A stretch of 8,719 nt of DNA from contig CAMWNY010000089.1 of assembly GCA_947175775.1 (NCBI GenBank), forward strand, positions 1 to 8,719, in the 5' to 3' direction. Numbering within the stretch: the first letter of the stretch is position 1; every line of letters begins with the position of its first letter. Below the pieces are notes generated by a model that was not told the origin of the DNA, ran no database searches, and saw nothing but the letters and a program-made list of their open reading frames with translations. This document shows, piece by piece, positions 1-6,924 of the stretch. The stretch is from an uncultured Lachnospiraceae bacterium. GTDB taxonomy: Bacteria; Bacillota; Clostridia; Lachnospirales; Lachnospiraceae. The translations under genes were made by a program, and so were the position numbers.

Positions 1-224
1 ACATTGTATCAGCACTGACAAGACAAAAAATGTGTCCACCGTTAGAGAACAAAAATCTGCTGTTAGTGTATGAGAATGCAGTTGAAAAAGCAATAGGCGA
101 AGCAAAAGCATACCGTGACAAAGGGTATGCGACGGTGCTTATGAAACGCGAAAAAGAAAAGCAGTGCTACACAAAATTTGCCGAAGAAAACAATTTTTCG
201 CAGGTGATTTTTATATCCGAATAG
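1..224 (+). CDS. hisZ: ATP phosphoribosyltransferase regulatory subunit HisZ, C-terminal part (5' end outside window)
   Basis: The reading frame is open from base 3 to the TAG at 222-224, giving the last 73 residues of a protein that begins upstream. An ATG at 30 is internal and has no ribosome binding site, so it is not the start. The tail contains YENAVEKAI, then AKAYRDKGYATVLMKR and a final VIFISE strand. This resembles the end of HisZ, a catalytically dead paralogue of histidyl-tRNA synthetase. HisZ is needed for activity and histidine feedback control of the short form of HisG, with which it forms a hetero-octamer in characterised species. The short-form hisG follows after only 16 bases, which strongly supports the call. 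Only the weakly conserved C-terminus is visible, so sequence evidence alone is moderate; a HisS-like protein is the main alternative. Confidence 0.82.
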   Translation, partial: IVSALTRQKMCPPLENKNLLLVYENAVEKAIGEAKAYRDKGYATVLMKREKEKQCYTKFAEENNFSQVIFISE

Positions 225-240
225 AAAGGCGAACAAAACT

Positions 241-897
241 ATGAACAATACAACCAATAGCATAAGATACCTTACTTTTGCACTCGGAAAGGGAAGGCTT
301 GCAAGTAAAACACTTGAGCTGTTTGAAAAGATTGGGATTACTTGTGAGGAAATGAAGGATAAGGATTCGAGAAAGCTTATTTTTGTAAATGAAGACCTGA
401 AACTGAAATTTTTCCTTGCAAAAGGCTCAGACGTTCCCACTTATGTGGAATACGGCGCTGCTGACATCGGTGTTGTGGGAAGCGATACCATTATGGAAGA
501 AAACCGAAAAGTATACGAGGTGCTTGACTTAGGATTTGGAAAATGCCGTATGTGCGTGTGCGGTCCCGCTTCAGCGCGTGTTTTGTTACAGCACCATGAA
601 ATGATACGGGTGGCAAGCAAATATCCCAAAATCGCGAAAGATTATTTTTATAATCAGAAGCATCAGACGGTGGATATTATTAAGCTTAACGGCTCCGTGG
701 AGCTTGGACCGATTGTGGATTTAAGTGATGTCATTGTTGACATTGTGGAGACAGGTTCTACACTCAGGGAAAACGGGCTTGAGGTTTTGGAGGAAATCTG
801 TCCGCTCTCAGCGCGCATGATTGTCAATCAGGTTAGCCTGAAAATGGAAGCGGACCGGATAAAAAAACTGCTTGAGGCACTCAAGGAAGTAGTGTAA
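241..897 (+). CDS. hisG: ATP phosphoribosyltransferase, short form, catalytic subunit
   Basis: This cytoplasmic enzyme catalyses the first step of histidine synthesis, joining ATP and PRPP to give phosphoribosyl-ATP. At 218 residues it is the short form (HisGS), without the C-terminal ACT-like regulatory domain of the ~300-residue long form, and so depends on HisZ. The N-terminal ALGKGRL motif is present, followed by a periplasmic-binding-protein-like fold. The family signature runs from VELGPIVDLSD into DIVETGSTL; D167, E170, T171, G172 and T174 lie in the PRPP-binding loop. The ATG at 241 is preceded by GAAAGG at 224-229, a suitable distance away, and the protein begins only 13 residues before the ALGKGRL strand, so the start is well supported. 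The gene follows hisZ after 16 bases and precedes hisD by 22 bases, as in an operon. Confidence 0.96.
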   Translation: MNNTTNSIRYLTFALGKGRLASKTLELFEKIGITCEEMKDKDSRKLIFVNEDLKLKFFLAKGSDVPTYVEYGAADIGVVGSDTIMEENRKVYEVLDLGFGKCRMCVCGPASARVLLQHHEMIRVASKYPKIAKDYFYNQKHQTVDIIKLNGSVELGPIVDLSDVIVDIVETGSTLRENGLEVLEEICPLSARMIVNQVSLKMEADRIKKLLEALKEVV

Positions 898-919
898 AAG
901 GTAAGAGAGGGAAAATGTT

Positions 920-2215
920 ATGAGAATTGTAAATTTGACAAATGAGACGAAGCAGAACCTTTTGGAAAATCTATTAAAACGAAGCACCAATGATTACGGT
1001 GATTATGAAGCCATTGTTGCGGATATTATCGAGAATGTAAAAACACGTAAGGAGGAGGCAATTTTTGAATATTCCCTAAAGTTTGACAAATGTTTAACGA
1101 CAAAAGAGACTTTTCAGGTCACAAAAGCAGAGATTGATGCGGCGTACGCAGAGATTGACGCGCAGTTTATTCAAGTGATGAAGGCTTCCGCAGAAAATAT
1201 CCGTGTTTATCATGAAAAACAGAAACGCAACAGTTGGTTTGACGCTAAAGAGGACGGAACGATTCTCGGACAGAAAATCACGCCAATGCAGACGGTCGGC
1301 GTGTACGTACCGGGAGGAAAGGCGGCTTATCCGTCGACAACGCTGATGAATGTTATTCCCGCAAAGGTAGCGGGTGTACCGAATATTATTATGACGACGC
1401 CTGCGGGAGCAAACGGTAAGGTTAATCCCGCAACGCTTGTTGCCGCAGATATTGCGGGAGTGGATATGATATTTAAAGCAGGCGGCGCACAGGCGATTGC
1501 GGCTCTTGCGTATGGTACGCAGCTGATTCCGAAGGTGGACAAGATTGTCGGTCCCGGAAATATTTTTGTGGCGCTTGCAAAGAGAGCCGTTTACGGTCAT
1601 GTCAGCATTGATTCGATTGCAGGTCCTTCCGAAATCCTGGTACTTGCGGACGAAAGTGCGACACCGCGCTATGTTGCGGCGGATTTGCTTTCACAGGCAG
1701 AGCATGACGAGCTGGCGTCTGCAATTTTGATTACGACAAGTGCAGAGCTTGCAAAACAGGTTTCCGATGAAGTGGACAAATTTGTCGAAGTGTTGGAGCG
1801 AAAGGCAATTATACAGGAATCCCTTAATAATTATGGCTATATTCTTGTAGCAAAGGACATGGATATGGCAATTGACGCTGCAAACGAAATTGCATCGGAG
1901 CATCTTGAGATACTGACCAAAAATCCGTTTGATACCATGACGCGCATTCGAAATGCGGGGGCAATCTTTCTCGGTGAATATTCATCGGAGCCGTTGGGAG
2001 ATTATTATGCAGGTCCTAATCATGTGCTTCCGACAAACGGAACGGCAAAATTTTTCTCTCCGCTCAATGTGGATGACTACGTGAAAAAATCAAGCATTAT
2101 TTCTTATTCAAGGGAAGCGCTTGCAAAAGTACATGAGGATATTGAGCTGTTTGCGACAAAAGAGGGGCTTACGGCACATGCAAATTCCATTCGTGTGCGG
2201 TTTGAAGAAAAATAA
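920..2215 (+). CDS. hisD: Histidinol dehydrogenase
   Basis: This zinc- and NAD-dependent enzyme carries out the last two steps of histidine synthesis, oxidising L-histidinol via histidinal to L-histidine. The 431 residues match the usual length of about 430. The family signature spans roughly residues 230-262, from IDSIAGPSEILVLADE to the LLSQAEHD end. The zinc ligands of the E. coli enzyme (Q259, H262, D360, H419) correspond to Q259, H262, D361 and H420 here. The catalytic Glu-His pair is E327-H328 in ASEHLE. The NAD-site region VGVYVPGGKAAYPS is intact. The start at 920 follows AGAGAGGG; an ATG at 915 reaches a stop after two codons. All key residues are present, so the protein should be active. 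hisB follows after 15 bases. Confidence 0.98.
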   Translation: MRIVNLTNETKQNLLENLLKRSTNDYGDYEAIVADIIENVKTRKEEAIFEYSLKFDKCLTTKETFQVTKAEIDAAYAEIDAQFIQVMKASAENIRVYHEKQKRNSWFDAKEDGTILGQKITPMQTVGVYVPGGKAAYPSTTLMNVIPAKVAGVPNIIMTTPAGANGKVNPATLVAADIAGVDMIFKAGGAQAIAALAYGTQLIPKVDKIVGPGNIFVALAKRAVYGHVSIDSIAGPSEILVLADESATPRYVAADLLSQAEHDELASAILITTSAELAKQVSDEVDKFVEVLERKAIIQESLNNYGYILVAKDMDMAIDAANEIASEHLEILTKNPFDTMTRIRNAGAIFLGEYSSEPLGDYYAGPNHVLPTNGTAKFFSPLNVDDYVKKSSIISYSREALAKVHEDIELFATKEGLTAHANSIRVRFEEK

Positions 2216-2230
2216 GAAACGAGGTATGGT

Positions 2231-2818
2231 ATGAGCAGAAGCGCAACAATCAACAGAACGACTAAGGAAACGGACATCTCCATGAAAATCGAGTTGGATG
2301 GAACAGGAAAATCAGAAATAGACACTGGTATAGGCTTTTTTAACCATATGCTGGAAGGCTTTGCAAAGCACGGTTTTTTTGACCTTGCTGTAAACATTAA
2401 GGGAGATTTGGAGGTTGACGGTCATCACACGGTGGAGGATGCCGGAATTGTGCTTGGAACCGCAATCAGGGATGCCGTAGGCGACAAGAAGGGCATCAGG
2501 CGTTACGGCTATTTTATTCTCCCGATGGACGATGCGCTTGCACTCTGTGCGGTTGATTTATGCGGCAGACCTTATTTACAGTTTGACTGTGAGTTTCCAA
2601 GCCGCATGACAGGCGATTTTGACACCGATTTGGTGAAAGAATTTTTCTATGCCGTTTCATACAGCGCGGCAATGAACATTCATATCAAAATGCTAAGCGG
2701 CGAGAACAGCCATCATATGATAGAAGCGGTTTTCAAGGCATTTGCAAAGGCGCTTGATATGGCAGTGGCTTATGATGAACGCATCAGTGACGTGCTTTCC
2801 ACGAAAGGAAGCTTATAG
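2231..2818 (+). CDS. hisB: Imidazoleglycerol-phosphate dehydratase
   Basis: This manganese enzyme dehydrates imidazoleglycerol phosphate to imidazole-acetol phosphate in histidine synthesis. At 195 residues it is the monofunctional form, without the histidinol-phosphatase domain fused in E. coli HisB. Metal-binding histidine motifs are visible in both halves of the duplicated fold: H39 in FFNHML, H65-H66 with E69-D70 in VDGHHTVED, and H161-H162 with E165 in SHHMIEA. The start is fixed by GAGG at 2221-2224, six bases before the ATG; the ATG at 2226 is followed by a stop after two codons. The TAG stop shares its last base with the first hairpin of a repeat element. The next gene is not a histidine gene, so the local his group appears to end here. 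Confidence 0.98.
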   Translation: MSRSATINRTTKETDISMKIELDGTGKSEIDTGIGFFNHMLEGFAKHGFFDLAVNIKGDLEVDGHHTVEDAGIVLGTAIRDAVGDKKGIRRYGYFILPMDDALALCAVDLCGRPYLQFDCEFPSRMTGDFDTDLVKEFFYAVSYSAAMNIHIKMLSGENSHHMIEAVFKAFAKALDMAVAYDERISDVLSTKGSL

Positions 2819-2871
2819 GTTGAAAAATCGGAGATTTTTCAACCGGAAAATTTGTGCAAAAGCACAAATTT
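2818..2871 (+). repeat. Double-hairpin intergenic element, copy 1
   Basis: This 54-base element holds two perfect hairpins. Hairpin 1 (2818-2844) has a 12-bp stem with arms GGTTGAAAAATC and GATTTTTCAACC and a GGA loop. After the spacer GGA, hairpin 2 (2848-2871) has a 10-bp stem with arms AAATTTGTGC and GCACAAATTT and an AAAA loop. A second copy at 7585-7638 has exactly the same stem, loop and spacer lengths and about 72 percent identity. It lies between hisB and the radical SAM gene, 33 bases before the likely ATG. No T-run follows, so it is not a standard intrinsic terminator. It could be a dispersed palindromic repeat or an RNA processing or stability site; the function is unknown. Confidence 0.85.
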
Positions 2872-2891
2872 GTAAAATGCGAAAGGTTTAC

Positions 2892-2907
2892 AGGATTGGA
2901 AACGATG
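2892..2907 (+). promoter_or_regulatory. Ribosome binding site and ATG choosing the radical SAM start
   Basis: AGGA at 2892-2895 lies nine bases before the ATG at 2905. Translation from here starts with MRKLALSDEILL, the expected N-terminus of the TIGR03960-like family. The longer in-frame alternative, GTG at 2854, is inside the arm of hairpin 2 of the repeat element and has no ribosome binding site. Confidence 0.7.
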
Positions 2908-4776
2908 AGAAAATTAGCGTTAAGCGATGAGATTTTATTAAACATAGAAAAACCTGCAAGATACATCGGAAACGAAGTAAACAGCGTAATGAAAGACAAA
3001 AACAGCGTGGACATCCGTTTTGCGATGTGTTTTCCTGATGTGTACGAAATTGGTATGTCCCACCTTGGAATACAGATTTTATATGACATGCTCAACCGCT
3101 ATGAAGATACATGGTGCGAGCGTGTGTATTCTCCGTGGCCTGATTTGGACAGCGTGATGCGCGCGCGCAATATTGCGCTTTTTGCATTAGAGTCGCAGGA
3201 AAACATTAAAGATTTTGACTTTTTGGGCATTACCATACAGTATGAAATGTGTTATACGAACATTCTTCAAATCTTGGACCTCTCACAAATCCCGTTTCAT
3301 GCATGTGACAGGGACTGGGATTGTCCGATTGTGATTGGCGGCGGTCCGTGCGCCTACAATCCGGAGCCGATTGCAGACTTTTTTGATATTTTTTACATTG
3401 GAGAGGGTGAAACACAATACAGACCACTGCTTGATTTATATAAAAAATGCAAAGCTGAGGGCTGTTCGAGAAAAGAATTTCTTATAAGAGCATCACAGCT
3501 TCCAGGCTTATATGTGCCTCAGCTTTATGAGGTCACTTACAACGAGGATTACACAATTAAGGCATATACACCCACTGTCGACGGTGTTCCGGCAACCGTA
3601 CGAAAAGAGATTGTTTCGGACCTTACAAATACTGTTTATCCCCAAAAACCGGTTGTACCGTTTATTAAATGTACGCAGGACAGGGTTGTATTGGAAATCC
3701 AACGCGGCTGCATCCGGGGCTGCCGGTTCTGTCAGGCGGGACAGATTTACCGCCCTGTCAGGGAACGCGATGTGAACATGCTCAAAGAATATGCCGTAAA
3801 AATGCTTGAAAATACAGGATATGAGGAAATTTCACTCAGTTCGTTAAGCTCAAGCGACTATTCGCAGCTTGAGGAGCTTGTTACGTTTCTGATTGAGCGT
3901 TGTAAAGAAAAGAACGTGAATATTTCGCTTCCCTCACTGCGTATTGACGCGTTTTCACTTGATGTTATGGAAAAAGTTCAGGATGTAAAAAAGAGCAGCC
4001 TGACTTTTGCACCGGAAGCGGGAAGTCAGCGGCTTCGAAATGTAATTAACAAAGGATTGACTGAAGAAGTCATTTTAAAGGGCGCGGCGCTTGCCTTTGA
4101 GGGTGGCTGGAACCGGGTAAAATTGTACTTCATGCTTGGACTTCCAACGGAAACGGATGAAGATATCCGGGGAATTGCAGAATTATCTGATAAGATTGCG
4201 ATGGCATACTATGACACGGTTCCGAAAGAAAAGCGCAATGGAAGAGTGCAGATTGTCGCAAGTACCTCCTTTTTTGTGCCGAAACCGTTCACCCCGTTTC
4301 AGTGGGCGCCGCAGTGTACAAAAGAAGAATTTTTGGAGAAAGCATACACTGCTAAGCACGCCATTATGGAACAGTTAAACCAAAAGAGCATTAAGTATAA
4401 CTGGCATGAGGCGGACGCGAGTGTTATGGAGGGGATTCTTGCCCGCGGAGACAGACGGCTTTGCACACCGATATTAAAGGCATATCAAAAGGGCTGTATC
4501 TTTGACGCATGGGGGGAATATTACAAGCATGACGTTTGGATGGAAACATTTACCGAGTGTGGCATTGACACGGCGTTTTATACGACGAGAGCACGCAGTC
4601 TTGATGAAATTTTTCCGTGGGACTTTATTGACTGTGGCGTGACGAAAGAATTTTTAAAGAGCGAGTGGCAAAGGGCACTGCATGAAGAGGTGACAAAAAA
4701 CTGTAAAGAACAGTGCAACGCCTGCGGCGCGGCAAGCTTTCAATGCGGAATCTGTACGATGAAAAGGAGTTCGTAA
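2905..4776 (+). CDS. B12-binding-domain-like radical SAM protein, TIGR03960 family
   Basis: The 623-residue protein (from the ATG at 2905) has an N-terminal cobalamin-binding-like region, including FPDVYEIGMSHLGIQILY and the IGEGE strand, followed by a radical SAM domain. The canonical CxxxCxxC cluster motif is C269, C273 and C276 in RGCIRGCRFCQAG and should hold a 4Fe-4S cluster that cleaves S-adenosylmethionine. A second cysteine group sits at the extreme C-terminus (C600, C604, C607, C614, C617) and could bind another cluster or a metal. The substrate of this family is not established to my knowledge. Its near-constant companion, a TIGR03936-like protein, follows after four bases; in some bacteria the two are fused. 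Linkage to RNase G, ribosomal proteins and Obg suggests, by inference only, a role in RNA or ribosome modification. Confidence 0.9.
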   Translation: MRKLALSDEILLNIEKPARYIGNEVNSVMKDKNSVDIRFAMCFPDVYEIGMSHLGIQILYDMLNRYEDTWCERVYSPWPDLDSVMRARNIALFALESQENIKDFDFLGITIQYEMCYTNILQILDLSQIPFHACDRDWDCPIVIGGGPCAYNPEPIADFFDIFYIGEGETQYRPLLDLYKKCKAEGCSRKEFLIRASQLPGLYVPQLYEVTYNEDYTIKAYTPTVDGVPATVRKEIVSDLTNTVYPQKPVVPFIKCTQDRVVLEIQRGCIRGCRFCQAGQIYRPVRERDVNMLKEYAVKMLENTGYEEISLSSLSSSDYSQLEELVTFLIERCKEKNVNISLPSLRIDAFSLDVMEKVQDVKKSSLTFAPEAGSQRLRNVINKGLTEEVILKGAALAFEGGWNRVKLYFMLGLPTETDEDIRGIAELSDKIAMAYYDTVPKEKRNGRVQIVASTSFFVPKPFTPFQWAPQCTKEEFLEKAYTAKHAIMEQLNQKSIKYNWHEADASVMEGILARGDRRLCTPILKAYQKGCIFDAWGEYYKHDVWMETFTECGIDTAFYTTRARSLDEIFPWDFIDCGVTKEFLKSEWQRALHEEVTKNCKEQCNACGAASFQCGICTMKRSS

Positions 4777-4780
4777 AACT

Positions 4781-5488
4781 ATGAAACTGAGAGTAAAATT
4801 TTCGAAGCACGGCGTGCTCCGGTTTATCGGGCATCTTGACGTGATGCGCTATTTTCAGAAAGCAATACGGCGTGCAGGTATTGACATTGCATATTCCGCG
4901 GGATTTAGTCCGCATCAGATTATGTCCTTTGCGGCTCCTTTGGGCGTCGGGCTGGAAAGTAACGGAGAATACATGGACATTGAAGTGAATTCATTGACAA
5001 GCTCCAAAGAATTTGTGAAGGCATTAAATGCCCAAATGGCGGACGGTATTGAGATTTTGGAGGCAAAGCTTTTGCCGGAAACTGCCGGAAACGCGATGGC
5101 AAGTGTAGCGGCGGCGCGTTATGCGGTTGCGTTTCGGGAAGGATATATACCGGCATTTTTGACCAATCCAGTCATAGTTGACTTTTGTGGTCAATCCGAA
5201 ATCATTGTTGCAAAACAGACAAAAAAAGGGGAAACAACGTTTGATCTGAAGCCTTTTTTATATGAATGCACTTATGACGAAGAACAAAACATGCTGTATT
5301 TTACGGTGGATGCAAGCAGTTCGGGAAATGTAAAACCTGCTCTTTTGCTGAAAGCGGTTTATGACAGATGCAATGCGGAATTTGACGAATTCGCATTTCT
5401 TATTACAAGAGAAGAAACGTATTTAAATATAGGAACGCAGGAGTCCATGCAGCTTAAACCGTTGGGTTTTATAGGGAGTGACTATTGA
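4781..5488 (+). CDS. Radical SAM-linked protein, TIGR03936/DUF2344 family
   Basis: This 235-residue protein of unknown function begins with the family's typical stretch: RVKFSKHGVLRFIGHLDVMR, then a helix with FQKAIRRAGI, then YSAGFSPHQIMSFA and LGVGLES. No transmembrane segment or signal peptide is visible, so it should be cytoplasmic. It starts four bases after the radical SAM gene, and its ribosome binding site (AAAGGAG, about 4762-4768) lies inside the last codons of that gene, so the two are probably translationally coupled. The TGA stop overlaps the next start by one base (TGATG). In other bacteria this domain is often fused to the C-terminus of the TIGR03960 protein, implying that the two work together; the split form is seen here. 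Its biochemical role is not known. Confidence 0.88.
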   Translation: MKLRVKFSKHGVLRFIGHLDVMRYFQKAIRRAGIDIAYSAGFSPHQIMSFAAPLGVGLESNGEYMDIEVNSLTSSKEFVKALNAQMADGIEILEAKLLPETAGNAMASVAAARYAVAFREGYIPAFLTNPVIVDFCGQSEIIVAKQTKKGETTFDLKPFLYECTYDEEQNMLYFTVDASSSGNVKPALLLKAVYDRCNAEFDEFAFLITREETYLNIGTQESMQLKPLGFIGSDY

Positions 5489-5490
5489 TG
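5474..5490 (+). promoter_or_regulatory. Ribosome binding site and start of the RNase G gene
   Basis: GGGAG at 5474-5478 lies nine bases before the ATG at 5488, which overlaps the preceding TGA as TGATG. A TTG immediately upstream at 5485 is in frame and could add one residue, but the ATG is preferred by codon and spacing. Confidence 0.65.
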
Positions 5491-6711
5491 ACCGAAATGC
5501 GTTATGTCCTGACAGAATACCAAACAGGCGTATTGTCTTTTCTGTGGGATACAAAGACAAACAAAATGGAGACTGTAAACTTTACACAAAGTGCGAATGA
5601 CGATGCAAAAATCGGCGATATTTTTGTCGCAAAGGTATCAAACGTCGCAAAGCAGATTAATGCGGCATTTATTGATTATGCACCGAATAAAAAAGGTTAT
5701 CTGCCGATTTTAACTGATGCCATTCCGGTGATTACAAACCGCAAATATGACGGACGGATTTTAGCGGGCGATGAGATTTTGGTGCAGCTTGAAAAGGAAG
5801 CCGTTCGCACGAAAGAACCTGTGTTTACCATGAATTTATCGCTTGCAGGCAAGTATTGTGTGGTATCATATGCCAACACGTATAAAGGTGTATCAAAAAA
5901 GTGCTCAAAACAGGAAAGGAATTGCCTGCGTGCCGCCATTCCGCAGGACATTCCTTACGGCGTCGTGGTGCGCACGAATGCAGCATCGCTTCTTGATGCC
6001 TCTGATATGGAAACCTCTGAGATGCAGGATGTATTGCAGCCTGTTACGGATGAAATCCTGGAGTTCAATCTTAAAATGTCCCTGTTGCTTCAGGAAGGTA
6101 TTCATAGAACCTGCTACAGCCGGATATGGCAGTCTGTGCCGTCTTATCTGACAAATATGCGTGACATCGCAGGCAGTTATCAGCAGATTGTTACGGACAG
6201 CAAGAAAATTTATGAAGAATTAAAGGACTTTGTAACGCATTATATGCCTAAACAGCTTTCTGATATTACGCTGTATCAGGATGCTGATTATCCGCTGCAA
6301 AAGCTTTATCGTGTGGAAACGCAGCTTGAGGAGCTGCTTGCAAAGAAAGTATGGCTGAAATCCGGCGCATATCTTGTGATAGAAAAAACGGAAGCTATGT
6401 ATGTCATTGATGTGAATTCGGGAAAAAATATCACAAAAAAAGACAATGCCGCATATATTGTTCAGATTAATATGGAAGCCGCCGAAGAAATTATGCGGCA
6501 GATACGGCTTCGGAATCTGAGCGGAATGATACTCGTTGACTTTATCAACATGGAAGATCTGAAAAAAGATTTTGCGCTTTTACAGCAGTTACGGACACTT
6601 GCAAAAAAAGACCGTGTATTGACTACGGTGGTCGATGTTACCGCGCTTGGGCTTGTGGAGATTACCCGCAAAAAGACAACGAAATCCCTGTATGAACAGT
6701 TGCTGAAATAA
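5488..6711 (+). CDS. rng: Ribonuclease E/G-type endoribonuclease (RNase G-like, short form)
   Basis: This is a single-strand-specific, 5'-monophosphate-sensing endoribonuclease of the RNase E/G family, which acts in rRNA maturation and mRNA decay in characterised bacteria. At 407 residues it is shorter than E. coli RNase G (489). An S1-type RNA-binding domain occupies roughly residues 35-120 (GDIFVAKVSNVAKQINAAFIDY). The DNase I-like catalytic part holds D308 and N310 in VIDVNSGKN and D351 in LVDFINME. The 43-residue spacing of the two aspartates equals that of D303 and D346 in E. coli RNase E, so metal-dependent catalysis should be possible. The protein ends at KKTTKSLYEQLLK, just where the zinc-link CPxCxG motif and small domain would begin; these are absent. 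It overlaps the upstream gene by one base. Confidence 0.92.
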   Translation: MTEMRYVLTEYQTGVLSFLWDTKTNKMETVNFTQSANDDAKIGDIFVAKVSNVAKQINAAFIDYAPNKKGYLPILTDAIPVITNRKYDGRILAGDEILVQLEKEAVRTKEPVFTMNLSLAGKYCVVSYANTYKGVSKKCSKQERNCLRAAIPQDIPYGVVVRTNAASLLDASDMETSEMQDVLQPVTDEILEFNLKMSLLLQEGIHRTCYSRIWQSVPSYLTNMRDIAGSYQQIVTDSKKIYEELKDFVTHYMPKQLSDITLYQDADYPLQKLYRVETQLEELLAKKVWLKSGAYLVIEKTEAMYVIDVNSGKNITKKDNAAYIVQINMEAAEEIMRQIRLRNLSGMILVDFINMEDLKKDFALLQQLRTLAKKDRVLTTVVDVTALGLVEITRKKTTKSLYEQLLK

Positions 6712-6813
6712 ATCGTAAGCAGTGGTTTTTCATGGCTTGATGCTGGTAACAGGAAGCCGAAGTCTGAACTGTTACAGGAAAGTAGGAAAGTAGGAAAAAT
6801 TAGCGTTTTTTAC
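6712..6813. other. Intergenic spacer after rng with an imperfect hairpin and a short tandem repeat
   Basis: No gene is seen here. Bases 6743-6752 (CTGGTAACAG) pair with 6769-6777 (CTGTTACAG) as a 9-bp stem with one bulged G. Two and a part copies of GGAAAGTA run from 6777 to about 6797. No T-run follows the hairpin directly, so termination of the rng transcript is not obvious and read-through into rplU is possible. Confidence 0.45.
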
Positions 6814-6849
6814 TTGACATGAAAAGAATGAAATGCTATTATTTATGAG
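6814..6849 (+). promoter_or_regulatory. Sigma-A promoter for rplU-prp-rpmA
   Basis: The -35 box TTGACA (6814-6819) is a perfect consensus. It is followed after exactly 17 bases by TATTAT (6837-6842), which differs from TATAAT at one position and is preceded by TGC, an extended -10. Transcription should start near A6848 or G6849, giving a leader of about 76 bases. This is the clearest promoter in the window and makes the ribosomal protein genes a unit independent of rng. Confidence 0.88.
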
Positions 6850-6912
6850 TATGCCGCATAACGAGGTTAAAGAGTATTTTATGATACCACCAAAGTTAGC
6901 GAGTAAATATTT
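6849..6912 (+). promoter_or_regulatory. Structured leader of rplU, probable L21 leader
   Basis: The 5' untranslated region folds. CGCATAAC (6855-6862) pairs with GTTAGCG (6895-6901) as seven pairs with one bulged A. It encloses a small hairpin with GTAT (6874-6877) and ATAC (6884-6887). Position and general layout fit the L21 leader, a family found upstream of rplU in Firmicutes and thought to mediate autoregulation by L21. The match is by eye and memory only; a covariance-model search would settle it. Confidence 0.6.
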
Positions 6913-6924
6913 AGGAGGTGCAAT

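Noticed and set aside
63..440. Long open frame on the - strand opposite the hisZ tail and hisG (125 codons).
   Set aside because: It lies opposite well-supported genes, has a Phe/Ser-rich composition that mirrors the A-rich sense codons, and resembles no family.
1094..1600. Open frame of 168 codons on the - strand inside hisD.
   Set aside because: It is fully antisense to a conserved enzyme gene, and its Arg/Cys-rich composition is typical of a shadow frame.
2818..2871. Double hairpin as an intrinsic terminator after hisB.
   Set aside because: The stems are AT-rich and neither is followed by a T-run, and the same element occurs in the middle of the prp-rpmA unit.
2852..2878. TTGTGC and TAAAAT as a promoter for the radical SAM gene.
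   Set aside because: The spacer is 15 bases, the -35 match is poor, and the bases are explained by the hairpin repeat.
5159..5194. Inverted repeat TTGACCA/TGGTCAA inside the radical SAM-linked protein gene.
   Set aside because: It has only seven pairs around a 22-base loop within coding sequence, which chance can explain.
6795..6811. A-run and T-run (AAAAA ... TTTTTT) just before the rplU promoter as a possible terminator.
   Set aside because: The stem would be only five A-T pairs with no GC content, too weak for an intrinsic terminator.
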